Shown here: in pieces, positions 33,423 to 41,133 of the stretch
How the letters are laid out: every line of letters begins with the position of its first letter
Position numbering within the stretch: the stretch's first letter is position 1
Source: JAYPAN01 sp049597955
GTDB lineage: Bacteria > Pseudomonadota > Alphaproteobacteria > RS24
Direction: 5' to 3'
Length of the DNA: 64,000 nucleotides
Assembly: GCA_049597955.1 (NCBI GenBank)
Contig: JBMYND010000002.1
Location: 314,237-378,236 of the forward strand
Notes under the pieces: model-generated
The model's database searches: none
What the model saw: the letters and a program-made list of their open reading frames with translations, nothing else
What the model was told of the DNA's origin: nothing
Position numbers and translations under genes: made by a program

Positions 33423-34655
33423 ATGACTTCATCACCGGCGCAAAACCTGCCCGCAACCTTTTTGGCCGAAAGCCTGTCGCGGGTTCAGCCTTCAGCAACC
33501 ATTGCCGTGACCGACAAGGCGCGCCAATTGCGTGCTGCCGGTCGTGATGTGATTGGTTTGGGCGCGGGCGAGCCGGATTTCGACACGCCCGACAATATCA
33601 AACAGGCGGCGATTGATGCGATTGGCCGCGGCGAGACCAAATATACCGCCGTGACCGGCATTGATGAGCTGAAACAAGCGATTTGCGCCAAGCTGAAGCG
33701 CGATAATGGGCTGGATTATGAGACCGCGCAGGTATTTGTCGCGCCCGGCGGCAAGCCGGTGATTTATGATGCGATGATGGCGACGCTGAACCCCGGCGAT
33801 GAGGTGATTATTCCCGCCCCTTATTGGGTCAGCTATCCCGATATTGTCAATCTGGCCGGTGGCACGCCAGTGGCCATTGAGACGCGCGCGGAAGACGGAT
33901 TCAAATTGCAGCCGGAAGCATTGGAAGCGGCGATTACCGACAAGACCAAATGGTTTATTTTCAATTCGCCCTCCAACCCGTCCGGCGCGGCATACAGCGC
34001 GGGCGAGTTAAAAAAGCTGACCGATATATTGGTGAAATATCCCCATGTCTGGGTGCTGACCGATGATATGTATGAGCATTTGGTCTATGACAATTTCGTT
34101 TTTGCGACACCGGCGCAAGTCGAGCCGCAGCTTTATGAGCGCACGCTGACCATGAATGGCGTCTCCAAAGCCTATTGCATGACCGGCTGGCGGATTGGCT
34201 ATTGCGCCGGGCCGCTGGGGCTTATCAAGGCGATGACCAAAATCCAATCGCAATCGACCTCCAACCCGACCTCGATAAGCCAATGGGCAGCGGTGGAAGC
34301 GTTGAACGGGCCGCAGGATTTCATTGCCGAAAACAATGCCGCTTTCAAACGCCGCCGCGATTTGGTGGTCGCCATGCTGAATGAGGCTGACGGGATAAGC
34401 TGCATCACGCCGGAAGGGGCGTTTTATGTCTATCCGTCCTGCGCTGGCTGTATCGGCAAATCAACGCCGGATGGCACGCTGATTGACAGCGACGAAGCCT
34501 TTGCCACGGCGCTGTTGGAAGCCGAAGGCGTGGCGGTGGTGCATGGCGCGGCTTTTGGCCTGTCGCCGTTTTTCCGCATCAGCTATGCGACGTCCGACGA
34601 AAATCTGACCGAAGCCTGCACCCGCATCCAACGTTTCTGCACGTCTTTGGTGTAG
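33423..34655 (+). CDS. aspC: Aspartate aminotransferase family enzyme
   Basis: A 410-residue PLP enzyme of class I aminotransferases, subgroup I-gamma (aspartate/prephenate type). It has IGLGAGEPDFDTPDNIKQAA near residue 44, TKYTAVTGIDELK, the PNNPSG-equivalent FNSPSNPSGAAYS, the Schiff-base Lys in NGVSKAYCMTGWRIGY near 245, and the terminal Arg in FRISYATSDENL. Moves amino groups between aspartate and 2-oxoglutarate; several bacteria use this type for prephenate too. The ATG at 33423 has AAGGAG; the longer frame from 33318 is rejected. It converges with alkB. Confidence 0.92.
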   Translation: MTSSPAQNLPATFLAESLSRVQPSATIAVTDKARQLRAAGRDVIGLGAGEPDFDTPDNIKQAAIDAIGRGETKYTAVTGIDELKQAICAKLKRDNGLDYETAQVFVAPGGKPVIYDAMMATLNPGDEVIIPAPYWVSYPDIVNLAGGTPVAIETRAEDGFKLQPEALEAAITDKTKWFIFNSPSNPSGAAYSAGELKKLTDILVKYPHVWVLTDDMYEHLVYDNFVFATPAQVEPQLYERTLTMNGVSKAYCMTGWRIGYCAGPLGLIKAMTKIQSQSTSNPTSISQWAAVEALNGPQDFIAENNAAFKRRRDLVVAMLNEADGISCITPEGAFYVYPSCAGCIGKSTPDGTLIDSDEAFATALLEAEGVAVVHGAAFGLSPFFRISYATSDENLTEACTRIQRFCTSLV

Positions 34656-34665
34656 GTGAGGGGGT

Positions 34666-35307
34666 TCAAAGGACGGTTCTGAAAGTCAGCGATACGCGCC
34701 GTTCACGCGGGATTTTTAAGCCGTTTTGCGGGTCGTTTTTGCGCTTCCTGATGCCATGAGCATATTCGGAACGTCCCAAACCGCGATAAACCATCAAGCT
34801 GCGGCGCAAGACGGCAATTTCAAAACTCGCCCCCCTGTCCGGTGGCGGGTGAATGTCCAACATACAATCACTGCCAAGCGAAACGGCGGCTATGACCGGC
34901 CCAAAACAATCGCTGTCAATATGTCTGGCGATACCCTGTCCGGGCATATATTCATTGACGATTAGTTGGTCTGGGTGTTGTTCAAAAAAACCGGCGTCAA
35001 CAAGCCGGTCGGTAACGGCGCGCGACCAGTCCGGTAAATCACCAATTTTGCTGTCCGCGCCAACCCGCCTTTTATTGTAGCTGTAGCGATAGCCATAATG
35101 CTGCACGCGCCGTTCCAAGTCACATATCCACGGGGCATTATCAATGGCGTTGAGTAAATCCTGCTCTTCCGCCTCGGTAATGAAATCGTCACGATATATA
35201 ATTCCGGTGGGATGCATCAGCATTGGCTGGTCATCAGGCACGCGCAGACAGGGGGCGGGCGGCTGCGCCTCGGCAAATAATTCATGTTGCTCGGCCTGTT
35301 GTCGCAT
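34666..35307 (-). CDS. alkB: AlkB-like 2-oxoglutarate/Fe(II) dioxygenase
   Basis: A 213-residue dioxygenase of the AlkB family, which removes alkyl lesions from nucleic-acid bases by oxidation. It has NEYMPGQGIARHIDSDCFGP near residue 118 with the H-x-D iron ligands, the distal His in YAHGIRKRK, and the 2-oxoglutarate-binding RERRVSLTFR at the end (R-x5-R). The PGQGI-HID layout resembles the ALKBH8/ABH-like bacterial branch more than E. coli AlkB, so the substrate may be DNA or RNA. It lies 3 bp downstream of the methyltransferase on the same strand. Confidence 0.88.
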   Translation of the reverse strand: MRQQAEQHELFAEAQPPAPCLRVPDDQPMLMHPTGIIYRDDFITEAEEQDLLNAIDNAPWICDLERRVQHYGYRYSYNKRRVGADSKIGDLPDWSRAVTDRLVDAGFFEQHPDQLIVNEYMPGQGIARHIDSDCFGPVIAAVSLGSDCMLDIHPPPDRGASFEIAVLRRSLMVYRGLGRSEYAHGIRKRKNDPQNGLKIPRERRVSLTFRTVL

Positions 35308-35310
35308 TTC

Positions 35311-36165
35311 CTATGCTTCCGTTATTGCTCCCGCAATGCAAGCCATAGTAGCGGGATTCCTTCCGGTCATCCAATGGCAATCCTCAATTTCTCCCCCAGA
35401 ATAGATGATGCCCGCTTGCTTCCGCAAAGTTGTATAAAACCATTTCCAGTTTCTTGAAACTGCGTCTCCCGGATAACTTCTGTTTGGATTGCAATAAATA
35501 ACCCACGATTGTTCGCAGCCCTGCGAAATATTGTGCCACTCCTGCGCCATATTTTGCATTATTTCTTCCGCGGCTCGGTCGCCCGTTTTCAGTGTTTTCG
35601 GAGCCAATGCGAAAGAAAAAGATAAAATGCAAATATCAGCGTCTCTAATATCGGAATTCAGCGCGCCATTGTCAAAAAAACTGTCAGTCAAATGGAACCG
35701 CGCTGGCTCATAAATCTCGAGACTCTCATTTATTTTTGCGGCCAAATCGCGCATATTTTGGGATATATCCACCCCGTAATATGAAACTTGGCTCTTATAA
35801 TCCCCCAAACCTTCGCTCAAATGCTCGGCAAAAACCAGCCCGGCGGTCATCGGGCCGCAGCCGAAATCAATAAAGGCAATCTTTTGCCCGGCCCAATTGA
35901 GGCCTTTGGGTAGATAATGCGCCATTGCCACGCGATTTTGCCTGATATGCATATCCATATAGCCGTGACGCGACGCATAATACAGAGCCTTATAATCCGG
36001 CTGTTCATCCAAACAGCCAACCAATTGGTCAAAATCGGTGGCTCCTCGCTCGAGTATTTCATCCTTTGTTTTACCCGCCTGCCGGTAAAACTCTGCCGCC
36101 TCTTGACAAATTCTGCTGTCAGCAATTCTTTCCCAAATTTCAAGCGCGTCAACTTTGTCAGCCAT
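35311..36165 (-). CDS. SAM-dependent methyltransferase-like protein in an AT-richer islet
   Basis: A 284-residue protein with a central Rossmann motif IAFIDFGCGPMTAGLVFAEHL near residue 95, the acidic ligand SYYGVDISQNM near 128, and ICILSFSFAL near 178; the N-terminal 90 residues are helical. The substrate is unknown and I do not recognise the subfamily. The base composition and codon choice are clearly AT-richer than in adjacent genes, suggesting gain by transfer. The start at 36165 follows GAGGGAAAA. It is followed at 3 bp by alkB, and preceded by a broken toxin-antitoxin locus. Confidence 0.7.
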   Translation of the reverse strand: MADKVDALEIWERIADSRICQEAAEFYRQAGKTKDEILERGATDFDQLVGCLDEQPDYKALYYASRHGYMDMHIRQNRVAMAHYLPKGLNWAGQKIAFIDFGCGPMTAGLVFAEHLSEGLGDYKSQVSYYGVDISQNMRDLAAKINESLEIYEPARFHLTDSFFDNGALNSDIRDADICILSFSFALAPKTLKTGDRAAEEIMQNMAQEWHNISQGCEQSWVIYCNPNRSYPGDAVSRNWKWFYTTLRKQAGIIYSGGEIEDCHWMTGRNPATMACIAGAITEA

Positions 36166-36255
36166 TTTTCCCTCGGTACTTGTTTCTCGAACCTTGGGAA
36201 CAAAGCTACATAAGATTTTGAAAAGGGGCAAGACGAATGAGGGGTCGGATTCACT

Positions 36256-36320
36256 CTATTGGTAAATATCGCGCCGGTGGCCAATGGCGGCCTGATTTGA
36301 AAGCGGGCCGGAAAGCTTAA
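36256..36320 (-). pseudogene. Remnant of a RelE/ParE-type toxin gene (C-terminus only)
   Basis: Directly after and overlapping the antitoxin stop, a minus-strand frame reads VKLSGPLSNQAAIGHRRDIY plus a final Q and ends in TAG at 36256-36258. IGHRRDIY is the conserved C-terminal block of RelE/ParE toxins, and VKLSGPL resembles the K-L-x-G strand that normally comes earlier. No start codon and only about 21 codons remain of some 90, so most of the toxin, including its core, has been deleted internally. Confidence 0.55.
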
Positions 36321-36577
36321 CGCGCCTCATCCGCCAAATCTTTCAGCAGCTTTTCGCTGTCTTCTTCGTTCAGCCAGTCATCGCTTTGCAGGGCGGCCTC
36401 GGCACGGCGCTGCATCAGATAATCCAGCACTTGCGCCTCAATATGGCGGTAAATGTCAATGTCCAGCACCACGGCGCTGTCGCGCTTGTGCTTGCGGATA
36501 AGAACCGGCGCGCGGCGCGCTTCATCAAGCAATTCGCCAAACCGGTTTTTGGCCTCACGGGCAGATATGGTTATCAT
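36317..36577 (-). CDS. Type II antitoxin, Phd/YefM family (orphaned)
   Basis: An 86-residue antitoxin. The N-terminal DNA-binding part MITISAREAKNRFGELLDEARRAPVLIRKHKRDSAVVLD is the Phd/YefM fold, with the C-terminal helix (about 55-86, acidic) meant for toxin binding. GGAGAGG precedes the ATG. A perfect 20-bp palindrome overlaps the promoter 18 bp upstream, as expected for autorepression. The cognate toxin downstream is reduced to a remnant, so this antitoxin is now an orphan; it may still repress its own promoter or neutralise a related toxin elsewhere. Confidence 0.85.
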   Translation of the reverse strand: MITISAREAKNRFGELLDEARRAPVLIRKHKRDSAVVLDIDIYRHIEAQVLDYLMQRRAEAALQSDDWLNEEDSEKLLKDLADEAR

Positions 36578-36595
36578 TATTCCTCTCCATTTGTA

Positions 36596-36626
36596 GCTAA
36601 AATAGCTATTTTAGCCAGATTGTCAA
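36596..36626 (-). promoter_or_regulatory. Antitoxin promoter with a perfect 20-bp palindromic operator
   Basis: The palindrome GCTAAAATAGCTATTTTAGC occupies 36596-36615. On the minus strand a consensus TTGACA (36621-36626), a 16-bp spacer and TATTTT (36599-36604) form the promoter, so the operator covers the -10. The antitoxin ATG is 18 bp further on. Confidence 0.7.
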
Positions 36627-36846
36627 ATCCGGGCATTTTCTCTCTCGTTTTCCGGCGCGTTTTGTCTGGTGAGCCTTGAAATATTCTTGTTCCTTCCTAC
36701 GTGGTAAAGGCAGGTAACAAAAAGGAGTCCTTGCGCCCAGTGCTGTGCTGGCAAGGCAAGGTTGTATTTTCCGAGTTTAACGATACTGCTCTAATTATTG
36801 GGCAATGCCTTTTGAGGAGCCGAAATAAAACGGAAGCCCCCCCTAA

Positions 36847-38025
36847 CTACCCCCGGCTTAGCTCGCGCATGGCGGTGTCGAGGCCTTCCAATGTCAGCGG
36901 GAACATGCGGTCGCCGAAAATCTGCTTGATGATTTGGCACGATGGCGTGTGCTCCCAATAACGCTCGGCCATCGGGTTCAGCCAAATGCAGCTTTCATAA
37001 ATATCGGTCACACGTTTCAGCCACAGCGCGCCGGCTTCCTCATTCCAATGCTCCACCGAGCCGCCCTCATAGGTAATCTCATAGGGCGACATGGACGCAT
37101 CACCTACAAAAATCACCTTGTAATCATGCGGGTAAGTGTGCAGCACATCCCAAGTATTCATTTTCTCATTATGGCGGCGGCGATTGTCTTTCCACACGCC
37201 TTCATAAAGGCAATTGTGGAAATAGAAATATTCCATATTCTTGAACTCGCTGCGGGCGGCCGAAAACAGCTCTTCGCACAGCCGGATATGCGGATCCATT
37301 GAGCCGCCAATATCAAAAAACACCAGCACTTTCACCTTATTGCGGCGCTCGGGAATCAGCTTGATGTCGAGATAGCCGGCATTGGCGGTGGAGTGAATCG
37401 TGTCTTCTAGGTCAAGCACATCGGCCTCGCCATCGCGGGCGAATTTCCGCAAGCGGCGCAGCGCCACTTTAATATTGCGCGTGCCAAGCTCAACACTGTC
37501 ATCGAGATTTTTGAAATCGCGCTTGTCCCAGACTTTCACCGCTTTGAAATTCTTGTTCTTGTCTTGGCCGATGCGCACGCCTTCCGGATTATAGCCATCC
37601 GCGCCAAATGGCGACGTGCCGCCCGTGCCTATCCATTTATTGCCGCCTTCATGGCGTTTTTCCTGCTCCTCCAGCCGTTTTTTCAGCTCTTCCATAATTT
37701 TTTCCCAGCCGCCCAGCGCCTCAATTTCGGCCTTTTCTTCTTCGGTGAGAAATTTTTCTGTCAGGGTTTTCAGCCATTCTTCGGGAATTTCGGCCATTTC
37801 GCCTTCGGTCAGATTTTCCAGCCCTTTGAAGACATGGCCGAAAACCTGGTCGAATTTGTCGAGATTGCGCTCATCCTTAACCAGCGCGGCGCGCGACAAA
37901 TAATAGAAATCTTCGACCTGCGCGCCAATCACATCATTGTCCAACGCTTCCAGCAGCGACAAATATTCGCGCAAGGAAACCGGCACATTGGCGCTTTTCA
38001 GCTCATGGAAAAAATTGACGAACAT
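36847..38025 (-). CDS. VWA-domain CoxE-like protein, partner of MoxR
   Basis: A 392-residue protein with a C-terminal von Willebrand A domain. The metal site reads VFFDIGGSMDPHI near residue 240: a DxGxS variant of the DxSxS motif, usual in this subfamily. The N-terminal half is helical and charged (EEEKAEIEALGGWEKIMEELKKRLEEQEKR). MoxR-VWA pairs act as ATP-driven chaperones that insert metals or mature enzymes and complexes. It lies 23 bp after the MoxR ATPase gene in the same operon. The client is not visible here; no Cox or Mox genes are adjacent. Confidence 0.85.
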   Translation of the reverse strand: MFVNFFHELKSANVPVSLREYLSLLEALDNDVIGAQVEDFYYLSRAALVKDERNLDKFDQVFGHVFKGLENLTEGEMAEIPEEWLKTLTEKFLTEEEKAEIEALGGWEKIMEELKKRLEEQEKRHEGGNKWIGTGGTSPFGADGYNPEGVRIGQDKNKNFKAVKVWDKRDFKNLDDSVELGTRNIKVALRRLRKFARDGEADVLDLEDTIHSTANAGYLDIKLIPERRNKVKVLVFFDIGGSMDPHIRLCEELFSAARSEFKNMEYFYFHNCLYEGVWKDNRRRHNEKMNTWDVLHTYPHDYKVIFVGDASMSPYEITYEGGSVEHWNEEAGALWLKRVTDIYESCIWLNPMAERYWEHTPSCQIIKQIFGDRMFPLTLEGLDTAMRELSRG

Positions 38026-38048
38026 GGCTCAGCTCTCCCCCGACAATT

Positions 38049-38900
38049 CTAATTGCGTTCGCGGCGGGCAAGAAAGGCCAATCGTTCAAACAAATGGACA
38101 TCCTGCTCATTTTTTATAAGCGCGCCATGCAGAGGCGGTATCAGCTTGCCGGCATCCTGCTCGCGCAGCGTTTCCGGGTCAATATCTTCATTCATCAGCA
38201 ATTTCAGCCAGTCCAGCAATTCACTGGTTGAGGGCTTTTTCTTCAGCCCCGGCACATCGCGCACTTCGTAAAACGAGCTGAGGGCGTTTTTCACCAGCCT
38301 TTCCTTAATATCGGGATAATGCACTTGCACGATTTTGCTCATCGTATCGGCATCGGGGAAGGAGATATAATGGAAGAAACAGCGGCGCAAAAACGCATCG
38401 GGCAGCTCTTTTTCATTATTTGAGGTGATGATAACCAGCGGGCGTTTGGCCGCTTTAATCGTCTCGCCGGTCTCATAAACATAAAACTCCATGCGGTCGA
38501 GTTCTTGCAGCAAATCATTGGGGAACTCAATATCGGCCTTGTCAATCTCGTCAATCAGCAGGACAACACGCTGGTCTTTTTCAAAGGCTTCCCACAGCTT
38601 GCCGCGATTTATATAGTTTTTCACATCCTTGACGCGCTCATCGCCCAATTGGCTGTCGCGCAGGCGGGTAATGGCGTCATATTCATAAAGGCCCTGCTGC
38701 GCCTTGGTGGTCGATTTAATGTGCCAGGTAATAAGCTCCATGCCCAAGGCTTGCGCCACTTCCTCGGCCAGCACGGTTTTGCCGGTGCCGGGCTCCCCCT
38801 TGATAAGCAGCGGGCGCTCCAGCGTCAAAGCGGCATTGACCGCCACGCGCAGGTCTTCTGTGGCGATATAGTTTTCGGTTCCTTCAAATTTTTGCGACAT
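38049..38900 (-). CDS. MoxR-family AAA+ ATPase
   Basis: A 283-residue AAA+ ATPase. Walker A is GEPGTGKTVLAEEVA near residue 36, Walker B is VVLLIDEIDKAD near 113, sensor 1 is VIITSNNEKELPDAF near 152, and the arginine finger is in LRRCFFHYI. Such ATPases work with VWA proteins in maturing other proteins; the next gene is that partner. This CoxD-like pair is common in alphaproteobacteria even without carbon-monoxide dehydrogenase genes. The 299 bp upstream to dksA hold only the promoters. Confidence 0.9.
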   Translation of the reverse strand: MSQKFEGTENYIATEDLRVAVNAALTLERPLLIKGEPGTGKTVLAEEVAQALGMELITWHIKSTTKAQQGLYEYDAITRLRDSQLGDERVKDVKNYINRGKLWEAFEKDQRVVLLIDEIDKADIEFPNDLLQELDRMEFYVYETGETIKAAKRPLVIITSNNEKELPDAFLRRCFFHYISFPDADTMSKIVQVHYPDIKERLVKNALSSFYEVRDVPGLKKKPSTSELLDWLKLLMNEDIDPETLREQDAGKLIPPLHGALIKNEQDVHLFERLAFLARRERN

Positions 38901-39117
38901 ATATTCGGCTTTCCTCTCTCTCCCTAAAGGGGGCTTCCTAAACGGGGCGCCCTGAATGGTGACCGCCTGAACAGGCGCGCCACCATCACCTTGACGGCTT
39001 GCATGGGCGTTAACCTAAGGTCTTGTCATGCCCTCGGCAAGGGCAAAACGGAAATTCTCTCCTATCCCCCATTCATCCGGTTTCATCCATCTGTGACATT
39101 GCGCCCGCTTTAATGGC

Positions 39118-39146
39118 TTGATTTTCCCGACCGCATTTTGTATCAC
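39118..39146 (+). promoter_or_regulatory. Putative promoter of dksA
   Basis: TTGATT (39118-39123), a 17-bp spacer and TATCAC (39141-39146) precede the dksA ATG by 54 bp. This lies in the 299-bp gap between the divergent moxR and dksA; the rest of that gap shows nothing recognisable. Confidence 0.4.
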
Positions 39147-39199
39147 GCCGACATATTTCCGGTGAGGGGCCGGATTTGGATAGGCTGGGAGAAAGCAAT

Positions 39200-39616
39200 A
39201 TGGCAACAAGACTTCCAAAAAACTATGTTCCATCCGATGATGAGCCGTTTATGAATGCGCGGCAGCGTGAATATTTCCGCCGTAAGCTGGTCGATTGGAA
39301 GGATGATATTATTCGCGGCACGCGCGAAACCGTGGCTGGCCTGCAAAATGAAAGCGTGCAGCACCCGGATGATGCTGACCGCGCCGCCTCCGAGGCGGAA
39401 AAAACCCTTGAATTGCGCACCCGCGACCGGCACCGCAAACTTATCAATAAAATTGACGCCGCCCTGCAAAGGCTGGAAGACAAAACCTATGGCTATTGCG
39501 AGGAAACCGGCGAGCCGATTAGCCTGAAACGGTTGGATGCGCGCCCGATTGCCACTTTGGGGCTTGAAGCGCAGGAACGCCACGAAAAACGCGAGCGCGT
39601 CTATCGCGACGATTAA
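39200..39616 (+). CDS. dksA: RNA polymerase-binding transcription factor DksA
   Basis: A 138-residue regulator that enters the RNA polymerase secondary channel with ppGpp and retunes rRNA and amino-acid promoters. The coiled-coil tip carries the acidic pair in HPDDADRAASEAEK near residue 58, and the globular end is YGYCEETGEPISLKRLDARP. Only one of the four zinc-finger cysteines remains (C about 107), which is normal for alphaproteobacterial DksA and means zinc is not bound in the usual way. The start at 39200 follows GGGAGAAAG. A 15-bp tandem duplication spans the stop codon. Confidence 0.93.
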   Translation: MATRLPKNYVPSDDEPFMNARQREYFRRKLVDWKDDIIRGTRETVAGLQNESVQHPDDADRAASEAEKTLELRTRDRHRKLINKIDAALQRLEDKTYGYCEETGEPISLKRLDARPIATLGLEAQERHEKRERVYRDD

Positions 39617-39646
39617 TGGCGCGACGATTAATGGCGCGACTGATTC
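39605..39646. repeat. 15-bp tandem duplication across the dksA stop codon
   Basis: CGCGACGATTAATGG occurs twice in perfect tandem (39605-39619, 39620-39634), followed by a partial third copy CGCGACTGATT. The first copy contains the final codons and TAA of dksA. Confidence 0.8.
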
Positions 39647-39773
39647 TGTCCCGCGCCAGGGCGGGGAATGCGTTAGCGCGCCGCTTTGTCCACAGGGTTC
39701 TGCCCGATTCTGTCGCCTTGCCGGCCGGGTCATTTTCAAAAATCTTTGTAAAATCAGTGCCTTAAAAAATTGC

Positions 39774-39803
39774 TGGACAATATGAACAAAATAGGAACAT
39801 AAT
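39774..39803 (+). promoter_or_regulatory. recA promoter with LexA (SOS) box
   Basis: GAACAAAATAGGAAC (39784-39798) is the alphaproteobacterial SOS box GAAC-N7-GAAC (the reverse of GTTC-N7-GTTC). It lies between TGGACA (39774-39779) and CATAAT (39798-39803), 18 bp apart, so LexA would block polymerase. recA starts 46 bp downstream. Confidence 0.82.
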
Positions 39804-39848
39804 CAGCCATTGCTCCCCTTTGGGGGCTATGAAATAACGGAGGCAATG

Positions 39849-40952
<1,104 letters not shown>

Positions 40953-40982
40953 ACCGCGCTGCGCAAACCCCAAAATAAACAG

Positions 40983-41009
40983 CCCGATTGCTTCGGCAGT
41001 CGGGTTTTT
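40983..41009 (+). terminator. Rho-independent terminator of recA
   Basis: Stem CCCGATTGC / GCAGTCGGG (one G-U pair) around a TTCG tetraloop, followed by five T. It begins 30 bp after the recA stop. Confidence 0.9.
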
Positions 41010-41133
41010 ATGTGACTGGCCGGCAGCCAACCGGCAGCGACCATTTGCCCGCCCGTTTGTGCCATGTCGTGTTTGACTTGTGGTCAGGCGGCAAGGGCGG
41101 TAAAAGTGAGGGAAGTTTGCGAATGGAAAGCAC

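Noticed and set aside
36701..36961. 86-codon plus-strand frame after the antitoxin region
   Set aside because: Its second half is antisense to the VWA gene and the first half has no recognisable features; the gap from 36627 to 36846 shows nothing else.
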